Source of the DNA: an uncultured Latescibacterota bacterium
GTDB lineage: Bacteria; Latescibacterota; UBA2968; UBA8231
NCBI GenBank assembly: GCA_958295495.1
Contig: OY282352.1
Location: 1,488,001-1,552,000, forward strand
Reading direction: 5' to 3'
DNA length: 64,000 nucleotides
Made by a program: the position numbers and the translations under genes. Shown here piece by piece: positions 49,985-58,031 of this stretch (position 1 is its first letter; each line of letters starts with the position of its first letter). The notes below the pieces were generated by a model. It was given only the letters and a program-made list of their open reading frames with translations. It was not told the DNA's origin and ran no database searches.

Positions 49985-51154
49985 ATGATTCGGATTGACG
50001 ATGCAGTAATTACCGCTCAGACCTTGGAGGGCCGCCTAGCTGGCGAACGGCAGGTCGAGCTCGGCCCAAGAGCTAAGCTGACGCCCTCGGCGCAGGATTT
50101 TTTGCGCGCCCAAGGCGTTGAGGTCGTGCGTCGGGAAGCCGGGAGCCAAGCCCCCCCAACGCCAAGATCGGCACCAGCAGTTCCTCGCGCCGCCGGCCGC
50201 AAGGCATTTGCTGGAATCTTCTGTCCCAATGTCGTCCTTTTCGACAGCGAGAACGAGATCAACCACGCCGAGATGGAGCGCTACATCAACTGGCTGATCG
50301 AGGTCGGGATCCACGGATTGTATCCCAACGGCAGCACTGGCGAGTTCGCGCGCCTGTCGCGGGAGGAGCGCCAAGACGTGGTGCGGTTAGTCTGCGAGGT
50401 CAACGCGGGGCGCGTACCCGTACTGGCCGGAGCCAGCGAGGCAAACTTGCGCGATGTGCTCAAGATGGCCGAATACTACGCCTCGCTCGGCGTGGATGCC
50501 ATTGCATTGATGCCCCCCTATTACTATGAGATTTCCACCGAGAGCCTCTTCGAGTACTTCGCCGAAATCGCCGCAGAGTCGCCGCTGGACATCCTGCTGT
50601 ACAATATCCCGCAATTTACCCAAGAGCTGTCGATAGATTTGATGGAGCGGCTCTTGCCCTACGAGCGGATCTTCGGCACCAAGGACTCCAGCCGCGACCT
50701 GCCGCGGCTGCTCAACACCATGCACCGCCTGCGCCAACAACGCCCCGACTACGTAGTGATGACCGGTTGCGAGGAGATCGCGTTCCCTTCGGTGCTCATG
50801 GGCGCGAGCGGAGGCACCATCGCCACCTCGGGCATCGTCCCAGAGGTCATCGTCGAGCTTTATGAAAAGGCCAAAAGCGGCGACATCGAGCGGGCCCGCC
50901 AATTGCAGTACCGCATCCTCGATCTAATCAACCTCATGCTCTTAGGCGTCAACTTCCCAGAGGGCTTCAAGACCGGCGTGGCGGCCCGCGGCTTTGACGT
51001 AGGCCCAGCGCGCACGTCAAGCAGTGCGGCCGAGCAGGAGTACCTGCTCAAGCTAGAGGCGCAAATCAACTGCGTCCTCGCGGATATGGGCTATCCGGTA
51101 AACGGCCCCCGCGCTTGCCCGACGACCGACCTGCCGCCGATCGTCGGCCGTTAG
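49985..51154 (+). CDS. DHDPS/NAL-superfamily lyase with N-terminal tag module
   Basis: This is a 389-residue protein. Residues about 1-50 (IDDAVITAQTLEGRL, LTPSAQDFLRAQGVEVV) repeat the module of the Cys-rich protein at 47792, and a Pro/Ala linker follows. Residues about 70-365 form a DHDPS-type TIM barrel with NGSTGEF, the Tyr of YNIP (Y206) and the Schiff-base Lys K233 in GTKDSS, all canonical. The family makes or cleaves 2-keto acids through a pyruvate imine, or deaminates hydroxy-pyrroline carboxylates. The tag suggests it works inside the shell. Its substrate is open. Confidence 0.9.
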   Translation: MIRIDDAVITAQTLEGRLAGERQVELGPRAKLTPSAQDFLRAQGVEVVRREAGSQAPPTPRSAPAVPRAAGRKAFAGIFCPNVVLFDSENEINHAEMERYINWLIEVGIHGLYPNGSTGEFARLSREERQDVVRLVCEVNAGRVPVLAGASEANLRDVLKMAEYYASLGVDAIALMPPYYYEISTESLFEYFAEIAAESPLDILLYNIPQFTQELSIDLMERLLPYERIFGTKDSSRDLPRLLNTMHRLRQQRPDYVVMTGCEEIAFPSVLMGASGGTIATSGIVPEVIVELYEKAKSGDIERARQLQYRILDLINLMLLGVNFPEGFKTGVAARGFDVGPARTSSSAAEQEYLLKLEAQINCVLADMGYPVNGPRACPTTDLPPIVGR

Positions 51155-52231
51155 ATGGCCCTTGGGGGCACGCGGGTGTTGGTGGTCGGGGCCGGTATCA
51201 TCGGTCGCTCGACCGCCTATTTCCTCGCCCGGCAAGGCGCGAAGGTCGTCCTGCTCGACGAGGGGATCGCCGCAGGCTCGCCCACGAGCCGGGCCTCTTT
51301 GGGCGTCCTCACCCACTGCAACGGCGGCGACAATCCCTACGCCCAGCTTTTCCGCGACGGCCACGCTCTGTACGCCCGGCTGGCCTGCGACTTAGCCGAA
51401 GATTTGGGCGCAGACGTGGGCTGGCGTCCCCTCGGCGGCATTGAGCTTTTTGCCGACGCATCCCAGATAGAGGAGGTATGGCACTTCAACCGCGAGCGCG
51501 GCTGTCGGGTTGAGCGGCTCGACGAGCGGGCCTTGCGCGGTGCGGAGCCAGCGTTGGATGGCGGCTGCGAGGGTCTGTATTTTGCCGATGATCACCGGGT
51601 GGATCCCCTCAAGTTGGGCGCGGCACTTTGGGCGGCGGCCGCCCAGCGTGGTGCTTCTGCCGCTTGGGGCGAGCGCGTCTGGCGCATTGCCCAAGCGGGC
51701 GAGGCCATCGAGGTCGCCACCAGCCGCAGAACCCACCGCGCCGACTTTGCGGTCTTGGCGGCTGGGGCGTGGTCCGGCAGCTTGGCCGCGCAGGTCGGTG
51801 CCCGAGTCGCGCTGCGCCCAGTGCGAGGCCAACAAGCGCGTTTTGCTGGTGCCCCGCTGCGCCACCTGGTGAGGATAAACGGACGCCACCTCATTCCAGA
51901 TGGCGGCGAAACAATCGTGGGATCGACGTTGGAGGAGGTCGGCTTTCGGCTGGAAACGACCCGCGCGGCCGCGGCCGAGTTCGCCGCGCAGGTGCGCTCC
52001 GCGCTGGGGAGGTGCTTGCCCCTGTCGCGCCAGCAAGCTGGTCTGCGGCCCAAGCCCCGCGGCGGGCGTCCGCTCATCGGCCCGCTGACAGATGCGCCGC
52101 GAGTCTTCGTGGCCTCTGGGCACTACAAAAACGGAGTCTTGCTAGGCCCGATTACCGGCCAAATCGTCACCCGCTGGATCGCCGAGGGAACCCCGGGACG
52201 CGACATGCGCCACTTCGCGCCCGAGCGTTAA
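51155..52231 (+). CDS. FAD-dependent amino-acid/amine oxidase family protein (DAO, ThiO-like)
   Basis: This is a 358-residue protein. The Rossmann FAD motif VLVVGAGIIGRSTAYFLARQGAKVVLLDE opens it (GxGxxG about residues 11-16), and the C-terminal GLRPKPRGGRPLIGP and GHYKNGVLLGPITG match glycine/D-amino-acid oxidases. It should oxidise a secondary or D-amino acid to an imine. It follows the tagged lyase directly (no gap) and precedes a second lyase, so imine or keto-acid chemistry is likely in this operon. No encapsulation helix is evident. Confidence 0.9.
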   Translation: MALGGTRVLVVGAGIIGRSTAYFLARQGAKVVLLDEGIAAGSPTSRASLGVLTHCNGGDNPYAQLFRDGHALYARLACDLAEDLGADVGWRPLGGIELFADASQIEEVWHFNRERGCRVERLDERALRGAEPALDGGCEGLYFADDHRVDPLKLGAALWAAAAQRGASAAWGERVWRIAQAGEAIEVATSRRTHRADFAVLAAGAWSGSLAAQVGARVALRPVRGQQARFAGAPLRHLVRINGRHLIPDGGETIVGSTLEEVGFRLETTRAAAAEFAAQVRSALGRCLPLSRQQAGLRPKPRGGRPLIGPLTDAPRVFVASGHYKNGVLLGPITGQIVTRWIAEGTPGRDMRHFAPER

Positions 52232-52264
52232 ATTCATCGCCACCTAACACAGTTGAGGTTAAAC

Positions 52265-53206
52265 ATGCCATTGCAAAAGGAAGACCTGCTCGCCGCGCTA
52301 TACTCGGTCACCTCCATCCCGGTGGTCCCTTTTCGCGGGGGGCAAATCGACTACGAGGCCCACGCCAAGAACATCAATTACTTGATGGAGAACAACCACT
52401 TAGATGGCGACCGCCCCCGGGTGATCGGCATCGCCGGAACCAGCTTGGTCCACCACATTAGTGCGGACGAGCAAGTGCGGCTGTTGGGCTTTACCGGCGA
52501 GCAGATGGGGGGGCGTGGGGTGCTGATGGCCGGGATTGCCCCCAATCCGGTTGGGGATGCCGAGCGGTTGATCGAGCGAGAGGCCGCGCTCGAATATCCC
52601 CCGGACGTCTATCTCGTCATGCCGCTTACGGGCGTGGCCAATCCAGAGGGCATTTTCGCGTACTACGCGGATTTTGCCGAGCGGCTGGGGCGCTCGTGCG
52701 GGGCCAAGTTGCTCTACTACCTGCGCAACCAAGCCGAGCGCGAGATAGCCGTGCGGCTGATGAACGAATCCGAGCACTTTGTCGGGCTGAAGATCGGCAC
52801 CACGGTTGATGATGTTGAGCCAATTGTCGCGGGTGTGGAAGAGGGGGCTGCGCTGGTGATATGGGGCGTGGGGGACCGCTCAACCGGGCCAGCCGAGCGC
52901 GGCACCAAAGGTCACACCTCGGGGATCAACGTAGCCTTCGCCCGCGCCTCAGACGAGATCAACAACGCCCAGCACCGAGGCGATTTTGCGACCTCCCAGC
53001 AGATCGAAAACCAGCTCGCGGCCCTAGAGGAAATTCGCTTCCGCAACGGCCGCATGTACAACTACTCGGCTGTGGTTGAGGCCATGCACTTGGGGGGGTT
53101 CAGCGATGTGGATGGCGGCGAGGGCGGCCCGTTCAACCCACGGGTGCCCGCAGAAGTGGCCGCGGAAGTAGCTGCGGCCATAGCCGACATCGTGCATTAT
53201 CACTAA
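52265..53206 (+). CDS. DHDPS/NAL-superfamily protein, divergent
   Basis: This is a 313-residue TIM-barrel protein. The Schiff-base Lys K176 is in VGLKIGT and the catalytic Tyr is Y151 or Y152 (LLYYLRN). The conserved GTTGE loop is replaced by GIAGTSLVHHI, so substrate handling differs from DHDPS proper and from the tagged lyase upstream. ATG at 52265 follows GAGG. No tag module is present. It ends the microcompartment operon; no terminator is seen before the convergent HNH gene. Confidence 0.88.
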   Translation: MPLQKEDLLAALYSVTSIPVVPFRGGQIDYEAHAKNINYLMENNHLDGDRPRVIGIAGTSLVHHISADEQVRLLGFTGEQMGGRGVLMAGIAPNPVGDAERLIEREAALEYPPDVYLVMPLTGVANPEGIFAYYADFAERLGRSCGAKLLYYLRNQAEREIAVRLMNESEHFVGLKIGTTVDDVEPIVAGVEEGAALVIWGVGDRSTGPAERGTKGHTSGINVAFARASDEINNAQHRGDFATSQQIENQLAALEEIRFRNGRMYNYSAVVEAMHLGGFSDVDGGEGGPFNPRVPAEVAAEVAAAIADIVHYH

Positions 53207-53505
53207 CCTTCGCGGCGCAGCCTTTCCAAATAGGCCGCCCATTCAAGGGGGAGCAGGTGCTGCTTTTGGCTGTTGCAGTGCTTGCAGCAAGGCACCACGT
53301 TGGACTTGGTGGTGCGGCCGCCGCGGATGAGCGGCACTACGTGATCCATGGTCAGTTCCTCGGGCGCAAACGACTGCTGGCAGTAGTGGCACTGGCCAGC
53401 GGCCCGTCTGCGCTTCCACCATTGGGAGCGACGCAGCACCTTGGCTTTGTTTTTTTCGCGGGCGACGTGTTCGGTGTCGGCTGGGACGAAGTATGTGTTT
53501 TCCAT
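53203..53505 (-). CDS. HNH endonuclease
   Basis: This is a 100-residue protein. The HNH/zinc signature is complete: CHYCQQSF, MDHVVPLIRGGRTTKSNVVPCC and KHCNSQK, with two CxxC pairs and the central D-H and N positions. Stand-alone proteins this size may serve DNA repair, phage defence or mobile elements. ATG at 53505 is preferred to the longer frame. It overlaps the stop of the lyase gene and converges with the operon. Confidence 0.92.
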   Translation of the reverse strand: MENTYFVPADTEHVAREKNKAKVLRRSQWWKRRRAAGQCHYCQQSFAPEELTMDHVVPLIRGGRTTKSNVVPCCKHCNSQKQHLLPLEWAAYLERLRREG

Positions 53506-53557
53506 GCGAGAGCAAGATAGGGCAGAATGGGTGCGGCACAAATTGCCTTCAGCATCC

Positions 53558-54811
53558 TTATTCTGGCTGCTTTATCTTAACTTCAACATCAAACGTACCC
53601 TCGGAGGCAGAGGGTAGATTCGCCGCACTAATCCAATATTTTAATTGGAAACCCTTAAGTGATTCATACGACTCAAACTGCACATGTGGTACTGGTAAAA
53701 TCAGATGACAATAATCGTGCTTGATACTGTCCCAGTGCATGGTCACACAGGTGCCTCTTTCATCTTCGTAGATTGATGCTTCTGGCGGAGAGTTGATTGA
53801 GTACTTTAATGGTGAGGGATCAAAGGATACTGGGTCATAGGCAAAGGTCGGATTAGGGTCAAGGGGGATACATTTAGGTGGTTTTGGCTTAGGGGGTAGG
53901 CTCAAAGTATTTTCGTCTAGCGAAACACTTACAAAATTAGGGAAGCGGACTTCTACATCCACGTCTTGTGCCGGGCAAGACCCAGTGTTGGCAACCCAGA
54001 GTCCTAGGGGCATCAATAGTGACCTCTTATTTTTAAAGTCTCTTGTCTTGACGATCCAATTTAGGTGTTCCTCATAAAAGGTATACAAATCATCGTTGTA
54101 GTCTTTCCGTTGTTTACCCGTGCTTCGGATGTTCTCCATCTTTATCAAAGGATACTTCTCGCGGAGTCTCTCTAGAATTTCCTCTTGTTCGGTCGTTGAA
54201 TAGGAAGGAAGCTCTGGATCTACCACTATCAGACCTCGGTTCGACTTCTCTCCTGACTCCAGACAAAGTTTGGGGAACTGTGATTTAAGACGCTCGTTTT
54301 CGAGACGAAGCTCTTTAATCTCACGATCCGACTCATCAAGAGCGTCCTCCAACTGTAGTTCTGTCGGTAGTTCAATGGATTGTAACTTCAGTCTTCTTAA
54401 AGTCAGCTTAATACCATAGTCTCTTTGAACTACTGCTACTTGGTTTGAATCAGAAGCCAACGATAAAGCAGAAGCGATGACTCGATGGTCTGGTTTGTTT
54501 TTGTCAAGATTCAGATCGTCCCAGTCTATTTCTGGATCCTTCGATTCGACGACCAATTGTACGTTGTTTCTCAATCGTCCTGAGAGATTTTCGTCAGTAT
54601 TCTCATAGATTAGGGCAAGGGCTTTCCTTGCTCTCTCACGCATCTTGCGGAGCTTGTGCTGGTCTTTTTGTTTGTCAAGCTCTTCAATGACTACAAGGGG
54701 CACATATATGGTGGGAATCTTACCACCCGAGATATCCGACCAGTCGATCTGATCAATTGACTTGTAGTGAAGTGGAACGGTTGTGTCGATTACAAGATAC
54801 ATGTTGCCCAT
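53558..54811 (-). CDS. PIN-domain protein with long uncharacterised C-terminal part
   Basis: This is a 417-residue protein in DNA clearly richer in A+T than its surroundings. Residues 1-155 are a PIN domain of the PhoH/YacL-associated type: LVIDTTVPL (Asp), VVIEELDKQK (Glu), and PDHRVIASAL (Asp). A charged coiled coil (about residues 157-180) leads to about 220 residues that look beta-rich and end near an acidic, Pro-rich zone (LPPKPKPPKC). No known toxin partner is adjacent. It may be a defence effector or a lone nuclease. Confidence 0.75.
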   Translation of the reverse strand: MGNMYLVIDTTVPLHYKSIDQIDWSDISGGKIPTIYVPLVVIEELDKQKDQHKLRKMRERARKALALIYENTDENLSGRLRNNVQLVVESKDPEIDWDDLNLDKNKPDHRVIASALSLASDSNQVAVVQRDYGIKLTLRRLKLQSIELPTELQLEDALDESDREIKELRLENERLKSQFPKLCLESGEKSNRGLIVVDPELPSYSTTEQEEILERLREKYPLIKMENIRSTGKQRKDYNDDLYTFYEEHLNWIVKTRDFKNKRSLLMPLGLWVANTGSCPAQDVDVEVRFPNFVSVSLDENTLSLPPKPKPPKCIPLDPNPTFAYDPVSFDPSPLKYSINSPPEASIYEDERGTCVTMHWDSIKHDYCHLILPVPHVQFESYESLKGFQLKYWISAANLPSASEGTFDVEVKIKQPE

Positions 54812-54877
54812 ACTAAATTATCCGATAAGATATCTTGGTTTACGTTTATGGTAGAACGCACGTGTAATGTCTGTCGG

Positions 54878-55183
54878 TCAAACAGGTTCATAGCGCCGGA
54901 CGCTAATCTCACTTGCACGGACGCGCATCTGCGAGGCGTCATACCAAGCCTGCATCCTCAGCAGCATGTCCATGCCCACGCCGAATGCCTTCTCGATGCG
55001 CAGTGCCATCTCGGGCGATAGCGCGGCGTTGCCGTTCAGCAAGTCCGAAAGCGTTGCCCGCCGAACCCCCAGAATCTCGGCTGCCCTTGTCACGTTTAGA
55101 CCCAGTTCCTCGATGATCTCCGTACGAATGAAATCACCCGGATGCGAAGGGGTCATGTTCACTTTGATGCCGTCGGTAGCCAT
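54878..55183 (-). CDS. higA: HigA-type antitoxin
   Basis: This is a 101-residue protein with a Xre helix-turn-helix. HPGDFIRTEIIEELGLNVTRAAEILGV and RATLSDLLNGNAALSPEMALRIEKAFG are the HigA hallmarks. ATG at 55183 overlaps the toxin stop (TAATG), so toxin and antitoxin are coupled with the toxin gene first, as is normal for higBA. It should bind HigB and repress the shared promoter. Confidence 0.92.
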   Translation of the reverse strand: MATDGIKVNMTPSHPGDFIRTEIIEELGLNVTRAAEILGVRRATLSDLLNGNAALSPEMALRIEKAFGVGMDMLLRMQAWYDASQMRVRASEISVRRYEPV

Positions 55184-55473
55184 TAGTGGTAATCCTCCAA
55201 GTTCACGCGGTCGATGTAGCCGTCCTCTTCTGCAAACGTGATCCGCAAATTGCCAGATACCGAAATGCTCCATTCGTCCTGCCGGTCCCCCGAGAGCCGA
55301 TGGATACGCCAGCCGCGAGGCGCATCAGCGATGAATCCGTCCAACTCCTCAGCCAAGATCAGGACTGTCAAGATTTTGCGCACTCGGCCAACCAAATTGT
55401 GTTGCAGGAACCGGGGGTCGTCATCTTCGATCAGCCAGCGTAATCCTCGGTGGTGGACAAAGCGAATGATCAT
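55183..55473 (-). CDS. higB: HigB-type toxin (RelE-like mRNA interferase)
   Basis: This is a 96-residue protein. DAPRGWRIHRLSGDRQDEWSISVSGNLRITF matches HigB, with the Arg/Trp core and the late W-S-I-S strand; DRVNLEDYH closes it. HigB cleaves mRNA on the ribosome and is neutralised by HigA, whose gene overlaps its stop. The start codon ATG at 55473 lies in a short A+T-rich gap that should contain the promoter. Confidence 0.92.
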   Translation of the reverse strand: MIIRFVHHRGLRWLIEDDDPRFLQHNLVGRVRKILTVLILAEELDGFIADAPRGWRIHRLSGDRQDEWSISVSGNLRITFAEEDGYIDRVNLEDYH

Positions 55474-55626
55474 GCCCTAAGTGTACGGTAATACCGTTCA
55501 TTTTACAAGTTTCTCCTCGCCCCGAAAGATCGCCGCTGGCACTTACCAACGGAAACCCTCAGATTTGCCTATGAATCAGGCCGTTGTCGGCGCATCGGCT
55601 AGCACCGTATCATCGAAGAAGAACGG

Positions 55627-57104
55627 ATGGATACCATGACGGAGAAGAACTCAAACGGCAAACGACTCATCACCCAACAATCGGTAGATCAGGCCGTCAA
55701 GAGCATCTGCGACATCATGCGGCGGGGCAATTGCGCCGGCGCGTTGCAGTACGTGCCCGAACTGACGTGGATACTCTTCTTGCGCATCCTCGACGAGCGC
55801 GAGGAGCGCGAGGAGCAGGAGGCCGAGGCGTTGGGATTGCCGTTCCGACCTTCCCTAGAAGCACCCTACCGCTGGGGCGACTGGGGCGCACCTGAGCGCG
55901 AAGCCAACAAGCGGCAAGAACTCCAGAACGCACCGCCAAACTCCTTTTTCCACTTCGTCAACACCGAATTGCTGCCGCATCTGAAGGCACTCAAGGAAGT
56001 GCCCGACGCCACCCCGCGTCAAAAGGTCATCAGCGAGATTATGACCGGCGTCGAGCGAGTCCGCATCGACACCGAGCGCAACTTCCTCGACGTACTCGAT
56101 AAAGTGCATCAGCTCTCCAATTGACCATCCTCAAGCAGCGGACCTTCTATGGCCGGGAAAAGGAAAACCTCATCTATCCTATCGCCTTGGCCAATCTGGT
56201 ATTGCACGGCATCGATGATCCCAGCCTGTGGCACGGCAATACCTTGACCGGGCAGGAAATCTATGGAGGCTTGTTCGACAATGCGCCGCCGGCTTTTGAC
56301 GTGGTCCTGACCAATCCCCCATTCGGCGGCAAGGAGGGCAGGGAAGCGCAAACCAACTTCGACTACAAGACTGGTGCCACCCAAGTATTGTTTTTACAGC
56401 ACGTTATTCGCAGCCTACAAGATGGCGGACGCTGCGGTATCGTACTGGATGAAGGGCTGCTGTTTCGCACCAATGAAGACGCCTTCGTCAAGACCAAGCG
56501 CAAGCTATTGGACGACTGCGATCTCTGGTGCGTGGTGAGCCTGCCGGGCGGGGTGTTCAGTGCGGCTGGTGCCGGCGTGAAGACCAACCTGCTCTTCTTT
56601 GCGAAGGGGCAGCCAACCAAGAAAATCTGGTACTACGACCTAACGGATATCGAGGTCCGCAAAAAGACGCCCCTGACGCTCCAGCATTTCGACGATTTCT
56701 TCCAACTGCTGCCGAGCCGCGCTGAAAGTGAGTTGTCGTGGACGGTGGATATGGACGAGCGCAAGCAGATAGCTGCCGCAGAAGCCAAGCCCCTCGCAGA
56801 TCAAGCCACTGCCAAAAGGCAACAGGAAGCTCAGTGGAACGCGCAGCTTAGGGAACTCAAGAAGGCCAAGCCGCGCGACGGGCAGGCCATTGCGGAGGCG
56901 GAAGCGAAGGTCAAGGCGTTGAAAGCTGAAGCAAGAGCACTGGCCAACGACGCTAAGCGGATTGAGGATGCGGTGTACGACCTCAAGGCCGTCAATCCGC
57001 ACAAAAAGCCGGTCGTGGATACGCGCACACCCGAAGAGCTAATGGACATTATCGAAGCCAAAGGGCAGGAGGTCGCCGAGGCGTTGGCCGTCTTGCGGGA
57101 TTGA
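55627..57104 (+). pseudogene. hsdM: Type I restriction-modification methyltransferase HsdM, internally deleted
   Basis: Two frames cover the beginning and end of HsdM. The first (55627-56124) has the HsdM N-terminal domain up to LDVLDKVHQLS. The second (56121-57104, different frame) resumes at FYGREKENLIYPIALANLVLHGI and retains the motif IV DVVLTNPPFGGKE through to EALAVLRD. The stretch between, roughly 100 residues with the SAM-binding motif I (DPxCGTGG), is gone, and the frame is broken at about 56120. No hsdS or hsdR gene is nearby, so a working system is not expected. Confidence 0.85.
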
Positions 57105-57153
57105 ATCAGCAGCGCTTGTTGATGAATTCGCGGCTCATCCACTGCCCGAACAC
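57091..57153. repeat. Direct repeat, left copy (right copy 57969-58031)
   Basis: About 63 bases match the right copy with roughly six differences. The shared core CGCGGCTCATCCACTGCCCG is identical. The left copy covers the last codons of hsdM. Read on the minus strand it encodes GQWMSREFINKRC and a stop, the same tail as the PcfJ-like gene. Confidence 0.85.
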
Positions 57154-57291
57154 ATCGGTTGATTAATTGAGTGGGAACGGACACAGCGGGATGAGACGGC
57201 CTAGGGCAGTGCGTACCTGCGTCATCCAGGGCCGCGTCGTCCATCTCTTTGTTCTTCCTTGATATGTAACCATTAATAGGTTACTTTTAGT

Positions 57292-57555
57292 ATGTATAAA
57301 ATCATCGTAAAGCGAAAAGTGCTGAGGCGTATTCAAAGGCTGCCTGAGTCGGTTCAACGACGAGTCGCTAACCTTGTCGAAGATTTGCAGGATAAAGGAC
57401 CGATCAGAAGCGATTGGCCTCATTACAGCAAACTTGGATCTGATCAATACCACTGCCACCTTTCCCGCGATTGGGTGGCCTGTTGGTCTTACGCGAAAAC
57501 TTCAAAAACCATCGAGGTCTATTATGCAGGCAGTCGTGAAAACGCCCCGTATTGA
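57292..57555 (+). CDS. RelE-like toxin
   Basis: This is an 87-residue protein. YKIIVKRKVLRRIQRLPESVQRRVANLVEDL and YSKLGSDQYHCHLSRDWVACWSY match the RelE/ParE fold, and VYYAGSRENAPY is the closing strand. It should be an mRNA interferase or gyrase inhibitor. The antitoxin gene overlaps its 3' end by 32 bases. The DNA has a lower G+C content than the flanks. Confidence 0.85.
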   Translation: MYKIIVKRKVLRRIQRLPESVQRRVANLVEDLQDKGPIRSDWPHYSKLGSDQYHCHLSRDWVACWSYAKTSKTIEVYYAGSRENAPY

Positions 57556-57892
57556 GATCAATATCAAGGGGGAGATTCCCGATAGGTTAATGTCTGTACT
57601 GGAAGAAGAGTACGGCGAACAGATTCAACTTTTGGAAGATAACGACGAAGAGGCCGTGAACGTCTTTGAGACCGACTGGTATCGGGATATCAAGTCGAAG
57701 ATGACGCCGGGCGACAATCTGAAGATCTATCGGGAGAATCGCGGTTTGACTCAGGCCAAGTTAGGTGAGATGCTCGGTGCTGTTCCCCGTCAGCATATCT
57801 CAAACATGGAGAGAGGGGTGCGGTCGATTAGCTTAAAAACAGCCCGGAAGCTGGCAGAGCTATTCAAGGTATCGCCTGAGAAATTCATTTGA
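57524..57892 (+). CDS. Xre-family antitoxin
   Basis: This is a 122-residue protein. The helix-turn-helix is in DNLKIYRENRGLTQAKLGEMLG, then HISNMERGVRSISLKTARKLAELFKV. The N-terminal 60 residues are an acidic toxin-binding part. ATG at 57524 overlaps the toxin gene in another frame. With the upstream RelE-like toxin it forms a type II toxin-antitoxin pair. Confidence 0.87.
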   Translation: MQAVVKTPRIEINIKGEIPDRLMSVLEEEYGEQIQLLEDNDEEAVNVFETDWYRDIKSKMTPGDNLKIYRENRGLTQAKLGEMLGAVPRQHISNMERGVRSISLKTARKLAELFKVSPEKFI

Positions 57893-57968
57893 AGACCAGA
57901 AGGGCCAGAAAACTTGCTGATAGTAGATGCCTACGCGCTGGTCGCCTTTCGGCAACAGTAGAGTACAA

Positions 57969-58031
57969 TCCTGCGGGATGGAGTCAGCAGCGCTTGGTGA
58001 TAAATTCGCGGCTCATCCACTGCCCGAGCAT
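57969..58031. repeat. Direct repeat, right copy (left copy 57091-57153)
   Basis: This copy covers the 3' end of the PcfJ-like gene (GQWMSREFITKRC stop on the minus strand). Together the two copies bracket 0.8 kb holding the RelE/Xre pair. Confidence 0.85.

Noticed and set aside
44512..53206. Classical Pdu, Eut or PVM-type (class II aldolase) microcompartment
   Set aside because: No diol dehydratase, ethanolamine lyase, glycyl-radical enzyme or class II aldolase lies in the operon; only the generic core is shared.
55627..57104. A working type I restriction-modification system
   Set aside because: hsdM lacks the SAM-binding segment and no hsdS or hsdR gene is in reach.
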